From NCBI GenBank assembly GCA_012295275.1, contig CM022670.1, forward strand, positions 11,227,083 through 11,291,082: a stretch of 64,000 bases of DNA, given 5' to 3'. This stretch comes from Chrysomallon squamiferum. Lineage: Eukaryota; Mollusca; Gastropoda; Neomphalida; Peltospiridae. Within the stretch, counting starts at the first letter, position 1. Each line of letters opens with the position of its first letter. The notes beneath the pieces are model-generated. The model ran no database searches. It was not told the DNA's origin and saw only the letters and a program-made list of their open reading frames with translations. The position numbers and the translations under genes are program-made. Positions 57,866 through 61,601 of the stretch are shown piece after piece.

Positions 57866-60800
57866 TTATTTTATCAACTTTATGTATATATTCATGTATA
57901 CAGCTTAGAACTTTACACTATAGCATTAACATCACTGTGACTCAAATTTATGCTCTTATGAATAAATAATAATAGGTATATATATATATATATATCAAAT
58001 AAAGAGTTGGAGAAAAACATTAATAGGAAATAAATGAAGATCAATAAATATTTCATTCAGTTTAAGGATCTTGACATGCTTATGAACTTTATTTCTATAT
58101 TTCTTCTCTTTACTTTTTCTTCTTATTCTTTTATTTAAAAAAAGAAAAGAAAAAGAATATTACTTGATGTTTTGAACATACCTTTGCTATCATCTCATTA
58201 TATTCCTTGTTTCTTTGAGCAATAAGCAAAAGCTTTCTGTTTTCCTGTTGTGTGTTACTAAAAGCAAGACCTGGGAACTCTGTAGTAGTTTCTTTTGATG
58301 TCTGAAAGGTTAATGAAAACTACCTAAACTACAGTATTATTATTATTATTATTCCATCTACAAAAAAATAATAAAAATAAATAAATAATAGAAAAAAGAA
58401 AGAAAGAAGAAAAATTCCAAACAACGATAAATAAAAAATACCATTTTTCAACAACATTTACTTAAAACAATTTTGAAATGTACTGGCTGATTTACTTTCT
58501 GAAAATCATTCATAATTTTAATCAAAATATTTTTAGTTTGTATTGTGTTAAAAAAAAAAATTAAATCATTTTAATCTACAGATTTGTTAATAAGATTAAG
58601 TGTTAATAACCTTAAAGTATACATAATCAGAAGAAGGAATTTAAAAAAAACCAAAAAAACACATTAATAAAAAATTGTAATTAAACTTACTAAAGACAGA
58701 AACAAAATCTTCAAAAGATGATTCTTGAAATGTAAATTCTATTAAAAATTTTAAATTTCTACCTCTTCTGCAAGTTGACTGTTGACACCACTTTTGTCCC
58801 ATGTCTTCCGTTTTTCTTTCTGCGCATGCTCTTCGGTTTTTCATACCTATTATCCTAAACAATAGCAAGCACGCTATACAACGCCGGACAACAATGCACA
58901 AGTATTTTTTTTTTACAAATCAAATTATCACCTAATAAATATCCAAATTAAATTCAAAATTGGAAAAAAATGTTCTGATATAACAGGCTAAGGGTAATGT
59001 TTGCAAAACAAATATACTTATAAAACAGATGGATATGAATATGAATATTTATAACAAATGAAATATAAAAATGAAACGGATTAAACCATCACTGAAAACT
59101 GTTTTTGGTCTTTGGCACAAATTAAGTATATTTTATGAATATGCAAAACTGTTCAGATATAATGTTAATTAGTAAATGCATCACATTTCTGTGATACATT
59201 GCAATTCAGAATGAAAAGCAAAATCAATGAAGGCTGAAAGAAAAAAACGGTTCCTTATTTTATATTTCATGTTAATAAATTTTTGACAATAACATAACTG
59301 AAAGAACTAATTTGTTTAAACTGTCAGTTTTTGGAAAAAATGTATGCACATATTAAAAACATTAAAACGACTTTGATAAAGAGTGTAAATAATAGTTTCT
59401 GGTATCACAATATAGGTAACAGCAATCTGACAGTTGAAAAAGGCAAATCAATAAATTTCTCAAATAAACAAAATTAATAAAACTGTTATAATTTGCCAGC
59501 AGATTTCAAATGTTCAACATCAGTATTAAGTAAGAAAACAACATGACAAATCAATAAATAAAATAGTGTTTCTGCTGTCCATTATTTTCCATCCAAAAAG
59601 ACATATCACTTTGCATACTGTTCAGATACTGCATTTACCTGAAATTTTTATTAAGTCCACATCATCCTATCCTGAAACAGTTACATAATCACAGACAATT
59701 TTGTAAAATGTCCCACCAGTTTATAATCACAGTTGGACATAAATATTTAACATAATTAAACTGTCTAACAAAATTCTTCACATTTTCATTTCAGGTCTTG
59801 TAAATTATTGCTGATCATTTTCTAGCTGACCATCACTAATCACTGACAGAAAACACATATCTGAAAAGTAACATATACCATGATCATGGGTACTAAGTGC
59901 TACTTGTCTGGAATCACATTTAACAATTGGTTAAAACCAGAAGTCATAATTTGTGTTATCTACTTGTTGAAAAGAGTAAGACTATTAACAAAAACAAATC
60001 ATCTACTTCAAATGTTTATCAAAAAGAAAGGACAATGAAATTATAACGCCATAATTTGTATCCTTTCATTCCATTTCAGTAGGACGTTTCAGAATATAAT
60101 CAGTTTCTATCTGGATTACTGTACAAAGACATATTTACATTTTGATTAATTCTAAACATATATATATATATATAAACAAACAGCAGCAATATTTTCATTG
60201 TTTTCATTGTATGAACTTTGTTAATATATAATCTATGGAGTCACAAAGGCAAACATCAATGAGAAATATTATTGATCAGATAAAATGAAAAAAAAAATTC
60301 TTAAAAATACGATTTCATAAGAAATAATAAAGAATTGCACGAATGCAGATTCTGCTTCAGTTTAATAGTTTTTGACTTCATTATATTCAGAATGATTGCC
60401 ACATTATTCATGTGACATTTATATTAAGATATTAGTGGAAGGCTTGGTTTTTGCATAATGACTTGTATAACTCCTGCTTCAAATGAATTCTCCAAATAAT
60501 AAGCTCTCTGAATAGCTTCTCCATCAGGCAGGTCCTTTCTACATAAAATTTATTATAACGAAATGTGAAGTAAATAGATGTTAAAAGAACATTCAAATTA
60601 GGCAGTATGATTAAAAAAAAAAAAAAAAAAAAAAAAGGGCATGTTAAGCAGGGATTAAGTTAATTTCTCAACAAAACAGTATTTTATAACAAACATTTTA
60701 CTATTGTTATTATCATATCTGTTTATATTACATCTCCATAACAGCATGAATTTTTCTTTCTTAATGAATTCTGAGTAAAAAAAAAATAAAAAATATAAAA

Positions 60801-61590
60801 AACAATTTTAATAAATGTATCTTTAAATCTGTCTAAAATTATGTACCATAAAAGATAATTACTTTTTTTTTTTTTAAATTTAATTTCATAAACAATAAAA
60901 TAAAGGATAATTTTGCTCATGTAAATGATGTTTTGATAATATGTTCATCATGAAACAGTGTTTTGGAAACTTACTAAGTTTTGATCAATTTGTTTAAAAA
61001 GATTTTTGGGTCAACTGAATATGAAAATGTTTACATATGAATGGAAACAAACAGCATGAAACACCAAAAGCAAACTTACAGTGTACATGAATAAACTAAC
61101 TAAATCAATTTACATACTTCAAACTGTTTCTTATGTTGATAACAAAGTAAAACCTAAATATGATGTACTTGGATTTGTTTTAGTATTTCTGTTTACAAAA
61201 TACTGGTGCAGTCAGATAATTAAAAAAGAAAACAAGTTTCCATACATATATATGGCTTATTATTTGTTGTATTTTGTTACTGGTAGGACTTCATTACCAG
61301 ATTACATAAAACAATTATCTGGAAGTAATACAAACTATATTGATTAATATATCACAATTAGTTAAATATAAGAAAACTGAATTAAAGGCTACAGACACCA
61401 AATTATGAAATGTACCAATAACACACAACAAAGCAGCTAAAGTGACTACTGAACTGAGATGTGGATACTGAAAAACAGAAACATAAAAAATGTTTACCTC
61501 AAAATTCTCACGTTCTGTGGCCAGCTTAGATTTCTGTTCTTGGATAAAATGATCAATATCTGACTGATGCACTTTTACTGTTACAGCCAT
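16841..61590 (-). CDS. CSPP1: CSPP1 orthologue, whole gene (50 coding exons, 1658 aa)
   Basis: Centrosome and spindle pole associated protein 1. In vertebrates it sits at centrosomes, spindle poles, microtubule ends and the ciliary axoneme, where it supports spindle organisation and cilium formation. The assembled protein contains an N-terminal DIDHFIQEQKSKLATERENF block (residues 10-29), modular repeats with W-x-x-P, LPIG and EYN motifs (about 50-650), a QRQKEQYRMELEKQM coiled-coil start (about 810-825), the family signature [18 protein letters not shown] (about 1119-1136), a long charged coiled coil (about 1208-1320), proline-rich SPPVPAVK segments, VDVFEMARNR, EAQQAALLREQEK, and the C-terminal NDPDDLIDHF. 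All 49 junctions keep frame and CDS length is 4977 nt. It is longer than human CSPP1, mainly in the N-terminal repeats. The start is the first ATG of the exon at 61498-61601 and matches the human N-terminus. Exon assignment is by eye, without transcript support. The identity is very secure; a few small exons could be alternative. Confidence 0.95.
17157..17222. repeat. (AAT)n microsatellite in CSPP1 last intron
   Basis: About 21 triplets with one GTC interruption. Confidence 0.95.
18410..18600. repeat. tandem duplication (~115 bp) in CSPP1 last intron
   Basis: ATCTGAAATAAGAATAATGA (near 18433) recurs as ATCTGAAATAAGAATAACAA (near 18541), with similar flanks and a common AATG(T)..GCCT end. Confidence 0.65.
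18750..18819 (-). CDS. CSPP1: CSPP1 exon 50 (residues 1613-1636)
   Basis: Encodes DDVSMNDPDDLIDHFLKKQT then HNR (human DDESSLVDPDDIMKHIG). Phase 1 to 2; acceptor ttgtttcag, donor CAG|gtaagt. Confidence 0.95.
19089..19295 (-). CDS. CSPP1: CSPP1 exon 49 (residues 1544-1613)
   Basis: Starts DMDGLGPVFPEDLEDLPQRN, has a basic cluster (RARRRRAA), then SVSSLDVDQIAKRNEKRLKN (human [20 protein letters not shown]). Phase 1 to 1; acceptor tctttttag, donor AAG|gtattc. Confidence 0.96.
19975..20058 (-). CDS. CSPP1: CSPP1 exon 48 (residues 1516-1544)
   Basis: Encodes AYDHSMGRGRPGSDSAQSML then KSNSAFIG (human LKNSLLESDSAFIGAYG). Phase 1 to 1; acceptor tacgacag, donor TAG|gttagt. Confidence 0.94.
20165..20702. 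repeat. degenerate ~30-bp tandem array next to CSPP1 exon 47
   Basis: About 15 imperfect copies of GTGTTTTAAAGATTGATGAAG followed by CTTAACA. The array runs up to the donor of exon 47 at 20703. Confidence 0.85.
20703..20834 (-). CDS. CSPP1: CSPP1 exon 47 (conserved C-terminal block; residues 1472-1516)
   Basis: Contains DALEAQQAALLREQEKTLRM (human [20 protein letters not shown]). Phase 1 to 1; acceptor gcttctag, donor AAAA|gtatga. A degenerate tandem array runs from this donor to about 20.2 kb. Confidence 0.96.
21360..21484 (-). CDS. CSPP1: CSPP1 exon 46 (conserved C-terminal block; residues 1430-1472)
   Basis: Contains RQNVDVFEMARNRDAVSVKR (human NPMDIFDMARHRLQAPVRR) and TALHDFERLKQ (human NVHDFNELKD). 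Phase 2 to 1; acceptor ttgtcag, donor AAC|gtaggt. Confidence 0.96.
22079..22134 (-). CDS. CSPP1: CSPP1 exon 45 (residues 1412-1430)
   Basis: Encodes REPDVFDPRLAQRPPPAP, a proline-ended linker. Phase 0 to 2; acceptor cattttag, donor AAC|gtaagt. Confidence 0.92.
22484..22572 (-). CDS. CSPP1: CSPP1 exon 44 (residues 1382-1411)
   Basis: Encodes ADVLNHLAQLKSQLQAERNR then VETMLDQNE, a helix corresponding to human [20 protein letters not shown]. Phase 1 to 0; acceptor ttttatcag, donor GAG|gtatga. Confidence 0.93.
22675..22905. repeat. degenerate ~85-bp tandem repeat in CSPP1 intron 44
   Basis: AAAGCTTCATATCAAGAGAT (22688), AAAGCTTCATCCTAACGGAT (22744), GTGAAGTTCATACAAGTGGG (22823) and GTAAATCTTCATATTAATGG (22878) are related copies with similar spacing. 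Confidence 0.6.
23302..23329 (-). CDS. CSPP1: CSPP1 exon 43 (28 nt; residues 1373-1382)
   Basis: Encodes SNTQSYRAQ plus one base, phase 0 to 1; acceptor ctgtttcag, donor CAGA|gtaagt. It supplies the phase shift needed to enter exon 44. Confidence 0.78.
23637..23669 (-). CDS. CSPP1: CSPP1 exon 42 (33 nt; residues 1362-1372)
   Basis: Encodes IDRTPPRSRPQ, phase 0 to 0; acceptor cattgtag, donor CAG|gtgtgt. Entered in phase 1 it would give an immediate TGA, so it is compatible only with the short form of exon 41. Confidence 0.75.
24668..24724 (-). CDS. CSPP1: CSPP1 exon 41 (second proline-rich copy; residues 1343-1361)
   Basis: Encodes TSDSYKPPPSPPVPAVKKQ, a paralogue of exon 40. I end it at CAG|gttgag because only that phase (0) enters exon 42 without a stop. 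A longer form to 24631 (adding VEPKESPSGNKA, donor CTA|gtatct, phase 1) is also coding-like and would join exon 44 directly. Confidence 0.8.
25751..25813 (-). CDS. CSPP1: CSPP1 exon 40 (proline-rich, duplicated; residues 1322-1342)
   Basis: Encodes ASKQPKPPASPPVPAVKTKA and A. Human has AQSPPVPARKNQ once; here the block occurs in this exon and again in the next. Phase 0 to 0; acceptor tgtttcag, donor GCT|gttagt. Confidence 0.92.
26824..26961 (-). CDS. CSPP1: CSPP1 exon 39 (charged coiled coil; residues 1276-1321)
   Basis: Forty-six codons, ARRQQEEHARMAEERRREIE through HLRQMEQERMEREA, continuing the single long helix. Phase 0 to 0; acceptor caacttcag, donor GCT|gtgagt. Confidence 0.95.
27375..27595. 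repeat. ~57-bp tandem array next to CSPP1 exon 38
   Basis: Four copies of a unit containing ACAAACTAATGACTGTTATT then TATAATCAGAAATGAAACATG. It ends about 15 nt from the exon 38 donor. Confidence 0.88.
27611..27760 (-). CDS. CSPP1: CSPP1 exon 38 (charged coiled coil; residues 1226-1275)
   Basis: Fifty codons of E/R/M-rich helix starting IEEKKMQKMMEKERERMEEQ (human [20 protein letters not shown]). Phase 0 to 0; acceptor tctgtcag, donor CTA|gtgagt. A tandem array begins about a dozen nt past the donor. Confidence 0.95.
28275..28328 (-). CDS. CSPP1: CSPP1 exon 37 (residues 1208-1225)
   Basis: Encodes TEAEKSEADRYKDDLQRQ, the start of the C-terminal coiled coil (human LQIKQQELYKNFLRFQ). Phase 0 to 0; acceptor gtgttacag, donor CAG|gtaata. 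Confidence 0.93.
28375..28690. repeat. degenerate ~130-bp tandem duplication in CSPP1 intron 36
   Basis: Two to three diverged copies sharing CAAAACATTATTAAATTATG, TTTTATTAATCATC and TTAATTTTGATTAATGATGATT. Confidence 0.65.
28817..29019 (-). CDS. CSPP1: CSPP1 exon 36 (residues 1140-1207)
   Basis: Starts ADLRTVLKDNSRGNVAGYES, contains ARPPSPRDDKIKTPPKQ, and ends ARGGHGIFGQPK (human FARGNVFGEPPTE). Phase 1 to 0; acceptor tttttaacag, donor AAG|gtgatt. Notably CpG-rich compared with the flanking introns. Confidence 0.95.
29458..29555 (-). CDS. CSPP1: CSPP1 exon 35 (family signature; residues 1107-1140)
   Basis: Encodes [20 protein letters not shown] then [13 protein letters not shown]. Human has [20 protein letters not shown] at this place. 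This is the most diagnostic block for assigning the gene to CSPP1. Phase 2 to 1; acceptor ggtttcag, donor TAG|gtgagg. Confidence 0.98.
29846..29895 (-). CDS. CSPP1: CSPP1 exon 34 (residues 1091-1107)
   Basis: Encodes MEEVRRKKEQEKLEKE, the continuation of the helix (human [20 protein letters not shown]). Phase 0 to 2; donor AAAT|gtttgt. Confidence 0.92.
30197..30370. repeat. (CA)n, (TA)n and (TAG)n microsatellites in CSPP1 intron 33
   Basis: CA run about 30210-30238, TA run about 30262-30283, TAG triplets about 30342-30369, close to the exon 33 donor at 30391. Confidence 0.95.
30391..30529 (-). CDS. CSPP1: CSPP1 exon 33 (11-glycine run; residues 1044-1090)
   Basis: Starts DGGNFI, then 11 consecutive glycines, AVGPLPDSSNENDSKK, and the helix AKQQQYQAELRKQ, which aligns with human SLQSYQEALQQQI. 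Phase 2 to 0; acceptor tttgcag, donor CAA|gtgtgt. Confidence 0.93.
30605..31070. repeat. 32-bp minisatellite, 14 copies, containing exon 32 donor
   Basis: Period 32 is kept exactly across most of the array. Copies of CTGTTATCAAATCTAAC on the plus strand occur at about 30633, 30664, 30696 and so on to 31048. On the minus strand each unit reads AGATTTGATAACAG|GTATAC, the 3' end of CSPP1 exon 32 plus its 5' splice site. Units near 30660 and 30724 read GTGTAC, and one near 30885 has lost the GT. Confidence 0.95.
31048..31144 (-). CDS. CSPP1: CSPP1 exon 32 (donor repeated in adjacent array; residues 1012-1044)
   Basis: Encodes APSVTAQPAAYAQAAPVPMA, then SAAAPSRVRFDNR (compare human [20 protein letters not shown]). 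Phase 1 to 2; donor AACAG|gtatac. The last about 17 exon bases and the donor are the founding copy of a 14-copy, 32-bp array extending to 30.6 kb. Only this first donor keeps the protein frame. Confidence 0.93.
31449..31540 (-). CDS. CSPP1: CSPP1 exon 31 (residues 981-1012)
   Basis: Encodes PYLSGGTGYTSLDEQYHYLG then SMHPLSADIA, reminiscent of the human [24 protein letters not shown] segment. Phase 2 to 1; acceptor gtatttgcag, donor CAG|gtttgt. Confidence 0.92.
31869..32096 (-). CDS. CSPP1: CSPP1 exon 30 (residues 905-981)
   Basis: Encodes PRSEYVLGRRKYTNDADLEK, a charged middle, and PKHLSVQPPPQLKYEPS. Mostly disordered-looking linker. Phase 2 to 2; acceptor gtttctttag, donor ATC|gtgagt. Confidence 0.93.
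32419..32628 (-). CDS. CSPP1: CSPP1 exon 29 (residues 835-905)
   Basis: Starts RERNEDLQISASAVNDPVK, like human REKDLELRVAASGAQDPEK, then a proline/alanine stretch (APPPAQPPPAQPAVV) and FSDVVYSSRLANYDQIR. Phase 2 to 2; acceptor tactgtgacag, donor AAG|gtagac. A tandem array starts within about 10 nt of the acceptor. Confidence 0.95.
32632..32870. repeat. ~62-bp degenerate tandem array at the acceptor of CSPP1 exon 29
   Basis: About four diverged copies of TAATTAGAATTAAAAAAATG with TTATTTAGTTCTGAAACCAA, starting right at the exon 29 acceptor. Confidence 0.75.
33030..33126 (-). CDS. CSPP1: CSPP1 exon 28 (start of central coiled coil, residues 803-835)
   Basis: Encodes GRDRQASAVQRQKEQYRMEL then EKQMKETQEMKRR. 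It aligns with human [27 protein letters not shown]. Phase 1 to 2; acceptor ttgttgtag, donor ACG|gttaga. Confidence 0.95.
33127..36293 (-). other. CSPP1: CSPP1 long intron (between exons 26 and 28)
   Basis: About 3.2 kb, AT-rich, mostly unique, with a TG run at about 34168. It holds the one candidate cassette exon at 34513-34548. Confidence 0.8.
34513..34548 (-). CDS. CSPP1: possible CSPP1 cassette exon (36 nt)
   Basis: In phase 1 to 1 this would add VHRLPNSISLAS between exons 26 and 28, with donor GCT|gtaagc and acceptor attcttaaag. I left it out of the 1658-residue model. The frame fit and the consensus donor support it; the weak acceptor and lack of a human counterpart argue against it. 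Confidence 0.4.
36294..36311 (-). CDS. CSPP1: CSPP1 exon 26 (18-nt micro-exon)
   Basis: Encodes QIGSA plus split glycines, phase 1 to 1, between a strong acceptor (cttatttcag) and donor CTG|gtatgt. Without it exon 25 still joins exon 28 in frame, so it may be alternatively used. Confidence 0.75.
37019..37100 (-). CDS. CSPP1: CSPP1 exon 25 (residues 770-797)
   Basis: Basic and proline-rich start TEPPRRPTPRREPARANN, then AEYYATLPIG with another LPIG motif spanning the next junction. Phase 0 to 1; acceptor tctttacag, donor TTG|gtaaga. Confidence 0.92.
37470..37512. repeat. (ATT)/(TAG)n microsatellite
   Basis: ATT then TAG triplets in the intron below exon 24, the same composition as at 13.8 and 30.34 kb. 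Confidence 0.93.
37571..37633 (-). CDS. CSPP1: CSPP1 exon 24 (residues 749-769)
   Basis: Encodes DDLDQVLTSRHQTNAADVVP and K. Phase 0 to 0; acceptor tctcatag, donor AAG|gtagaa. No motif recognised. Confidence 0.87.
38134..38168. repeat. (GT)n microsatellite
   Basis: About 17 copies in the CSPP1 intron between exons 23 and 24. Confidence 0.95.
38585..39092. repeat. degenerate tandem array next to CSPP1 exon 23
   Basis: Repeated ACTTACATTATTTGACTAG and AAAGTTTAATATAAG segments recur irregularly every about 50-70 bp. The string ACTTGCTCAC occurs both inside the array (near 38772) and at the exon 23 donor (minus strand GTGAGCAAGT). Confidence 0.8.
39093..39131 (-). CDS. CSPP1: CSPP1 exon 23 (residues 736-748)
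   Basis: A 39-nt exon encoding QLSRLQDYSNSPK, phase 0 to 0, acceptor ttttgttaag, donor AAG|gtgagc. A degenerate tandem array that includes copies of this donor lies immediately downstream (lower coordinates). Possibly a cassette exon. Confidence 0.8.
39823..39861 (-). CDS. CSPP1: CSPP1 exon 22 (residues 723-735)
   Basis: A 39-nt exon encoding NAYYNFEDPRHFN, phase 0 to 0, with a strong donor AAT|gtaagt. It is short but in frame; its removal would also keep frame, so it may be a cassette. Confidence 0.82.
40253..40355 (-). CDS. CSPP1: CSPP1 exon 21 (residues 688-722)
   Basis: Encodes KQMFQADRVQNNVLENPNWL then SPRPLARDTDYPVL, with a last W-x-x-P motif (NWLSPRP). Phase 2 to 0; acceptor gcacaatag, donor CTG|gtaact. 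Confidence 0.92.
41082..41125 (-). CDS. CSPP1: CSPP1 exon 20 (residues 674-688)
   Basis: Short helical exon ADKRLEKLDREFES, phase 0 to 2, donor TCAAA|gtaagt. The phase was fixed by requiring frame with exon 21. Confidence 0.9.
42823..42898 (-). CDS. CSPP1: CSPP1 exon 19 (residues 648-673)
   Basis: Encodes RYDDPEYIRPGLRQYSSEGA then LHRLE. Phase 2 to 0; acceptor gttgtatag, donor GAG|gtaaaa. It follows directly on the RAEEARYR helix. Confidence 0.93.
43271..43374 (-). CDS. CSPP1: CSPP1 exon 18 (residues 614-648)
   Basis: Ends the module region: RKGWSTPTYEDILNEKRAEE then ARYR. It aligns with human [22 protein letters not shown]. Phase 0 to 2; acceptor tttttttag, donor CAG|gtgagt. Confidence 0.95.
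43375..45685 (-). other. CSPP1: CSPP1 intron between exons 17 and 18
   Basis: About 2.3 kb without recognisable features apart from a TG run at 44038-44070 and a short TA run near 45336. Confidence 0.8.
45686..45766 (-). CDS. CSPP1: CSPP1 exon 17 (residues 587-613)
   Basis: Encodes YRVKRLERNLGYNDFLRQKA then YCECPAN. The YNDFLRQK helix corresponds to the human NKEYNQFLRG block. Of two nearby AGs only the upstream one (aatgtatag) keeps frame. Donor AAT|gtaagt. Confidence 0.92.
45855..45889. repeat. (GA)n microsatellite
   Basis: About 17 copies in the intron upstream of CSPP1 exon 17. Confidence 0.95.
46459..46521 (-). CDS. CSPP1: CSPP1 exon 16 (residues 566-586)
   Basis: Encodes RLFDRNQCTSLPGLNYDQSK and Y, carrying the LPGL core. 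Phase 0 to 0; acceptor atatttcag, donor TAT|gtgagt. Confidence 0.92.
46823..46888 (-). CDS. CSPP1: CSPP1 exon 15 (residues 544-565)
   Basis: A 22-codon exon, KHGYEWNPLMKYSREPHSPE and AL, with a W-N-P-L module head. Phase 0 to 0; acceptor ttattgacag, donor CTG|gtatgc. Confidence 0.92.
47306..47386 (-). CDS. CSPP1: CSPP1 exon 14 (residues 517-543)
   Basis: Encodes LHQGKQRNEEYNRYLAEKDE, the EYN-x-x-L-x-E-K helix in its clearest form. Phase 0 to 0; acceptor tcttttag, donor GAC|gtaagt. Confidence 0.95.
47387..49903 (-). other. CSPP1: CSPP1 intron between exons 13 and 14
   Basis: About 2.5 kb. One exon-like string at about 49029-49063 was examined and rejected because of its phase. Otherwise AT-rich unique sequence. 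Confidence 0.8.
49904..50002 (-). CDS. CSPP1: CSPP1 exon 13 (residues 484-516)
   Basis: Aromatic-rich peptide DYYERPRSNPTRHSWSKPWY, then ERTHSYMDLKPYS. W-S-K-P-W matches the W-x-x-P head of other modules. Phase 0 to 0; acceptor atataacag, donor TCA|gtgagt. Confidence 0.93.
50369..50452 (-). CDS. CSPP1: CSPP1 exon 12 (residues 456-483)
   Basis: Encodes KNSHNRYVKQDSENQ and then MASIPGLGVRDHQ, which ends in an IPGLG motif of the LPIG type. Phase 0 to 0; acceptor tcttttcag, donor CAG|gttaga. Confidence 0.92.
50641..50781 (-). CDS. CSPP1: CSPP1 exon 11 (residues 409-455)
   Basis: Proline-rich ENLPPKPPTPGGFFSKLGSN followed by the helix LNEERRQEYNKLLAE. Phase 0 to 0; acceptor atttttaag, donor GAG|gttggt. 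Confidence 0.93.
52102..52215 (-). CDS. CSPP1: CSPP1 exon 10 (residues 371-408)
   Basis: Encodes QEPSTEKVLPLDLAGSKHKN and then EFQHYLAEK, a further divergent copy of the EP...LPL...EF-x-x-x-L module. Phase 0 to 0; acceptor gttgctag, donor AAG|gtgtag. Confidence 0.93.
52643..52777 (-). CDS. CSPP1: CSPP1 exon 9 (residues 326-370)
   Basis: A complete module: MSRRKWREPTVDLGLQIGEH followed by FLEEKRREYEQFKRDK. It is clearly paralogous to exon 8 in the same protein (SRR-x-WREP, then G-L-x-IG). Phase 0 to 0; donor AAG|gtgcat. Confidence 0.95.
53094..53174 (-). CDS. CSPP1: CSPP1 exon 8 (residues 299-325)
   Basis: Module head RSRRIWREPSEEKGLPIGMH, joining the WREP motif to the GLPIG motif. Human CSPP1 has SLPIGE and SLPLGE at the corresponding repeats. 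Phase 0 to 0; acceptor tcctgcag, donor AAG|gtagaa. Confidence 0.95.
54068..54690. repeat. ~159-bp degenerate tandem repeat, about four units, in CSPP1 intron 7
   Basis: Unit starts at about 54131, 54290, 54406 and 54565 (spacing 159, 116, 159), each opening TTAACTG or TTAACAG and sharing ATACTTGAAGCAATAAGCAA and AATATCTTATGAACT blocks. The second unit is shortened. Confidence 0.8.
55268..55363 (-). CDS. CSPP1: CSPP1 exon 7 (residues 267-298)
   Basis: Encodes KQEKDREIQVDGDKLAYQEV and then WREFHGGKAGAK. The in-frame acceptor is catggcag. An AG 8 nt upstream (gttttag) would break frame. Donor AAG|gtataa, phase 0 to 0. Confidence 0.85.
55944..56177 (-). CDS. CSPP1: CSPP1 exon 6 (residues 189-266)
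   Basis: The longest coding exon (78 codons). It contains the helix PGPSIEELLERLKQSQHETV and a glutamine-rich tail, WQQQQPPHQQQLLE. Phase 0 to 0; acceptor tatccctag, donor GAG|gtatgc. Confidence 0.9.
57262..57423 (-). CDS. CSPP1: CSPP1 exon 5 (residues 135-188)
   Basis: Hydrophilic spacer of 54 codons starting QKAEHDKLLLQKHSVSKFE and ending NRPTEKQYKQ. Rich in K, E, N and Q with no motif beyond a predicted helical start. Phase 0 to 0; acceptor atattttcag, donor CAG|gtatgg. Confidence 0.9.
57632..57763 (-). CDS. CSPP1: CSPP1 exon 4 (residues 91-134)
   Basis: Encodes a charged stretch ending RLLRYKKQQEYKKMLDE, another copy of the EY-x-x-x-L helix. Phase 0 to 0; acceptor ttaactag, donor GAG|gtgagt. 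Confidence 0.93.
57796..57862. repeat. (AAT)n microsatellite
   Basis: TAA triplets broken by ATTATAATTA, 30 nt upstream of CSPP1 exon 4. Confidence 0.93.
58182..58301 (-). CDS. CSPP1: CSPP1 exon 3 (residues 51-90)
   Basis: First full EYN module: EFPGLAFSNTQQENRKLLL, then IAQRNKEYNEMIAK. It parallels human LGVSLPIGER...LERNKEYNQFLRGK. Phase 0 to 0; acceptor cctttcag, donor AAG|gtatgt. Confidence 0.93.
58763..58819 (-). CDS. CSPP1: CSPP1 exon 2 (residues 32-50)
   Basis: Encodes KEKRKTWDKSGVNSQLAEE, phase 0 to 0, with acceptor gcatgcgcag and donor GAG|gtagaa. It has no clear human counterpart, but it contains a W preceded by basic residues as in the later modules. The acceptor has a weak pyrimidine tract, so certainty is a little lower than for its neighbours. 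Confidence 0.75.
58820..61497 (-). other. CSPP1: CSPP1 intron 1
   Basis: About 2.7 kb. Contains the unidentified coding-like exon at 60424-60534, a 23-nt A run at about 60612, and a short TA run at about 60161. Confidence 0.75.
60424..60534 (-). CDS. unidentified coding-like terminal exon in CSPP1 intron 1
   Basis: A conserved-looking 36-codon frame starts DLPDGEAIQRAYYLENSFEA, continues GVIQVIMQKPSLPLIS, and ends in TAA. An acceptor atgtagaaag precedes it in phase 0, matching the phase in which CSPP1 exon 1 ends; a tag 4 nt upstream would give another phase. It could be an alternative last exon of CSPP1 giving a roughly 67-residue protein, the last exon of a nested gene, or a retained fragment. 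I do not recognise the family. Confidence 0.4.
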   Translation of the reverse strand, partial: DLPDGEAIQRAYYLENSFEAGVIQVIMQKPSLPLIS

Positions 61591-61601
61591 ATTTTCCAAG
61601 T
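61498..61601 (-). CDS. CSPP1: CSPP1 exon 1 (start codon; residues 1-31)
   Basis: Carries 11 nt of 5' UTR after a ctgtgtag acceptor, then the ATG at 61590-61588. The peptide MAVTVKVHQSDIDHFIQEQK continues to ERENFE and aligns with the human start ([20 protein letters not shown]). It ends in phase 0 at GAG|gtaaac. The acceptor upstream of the ATG means at least one further 5' UTR exon lies to the right. Confidence 0.95.
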
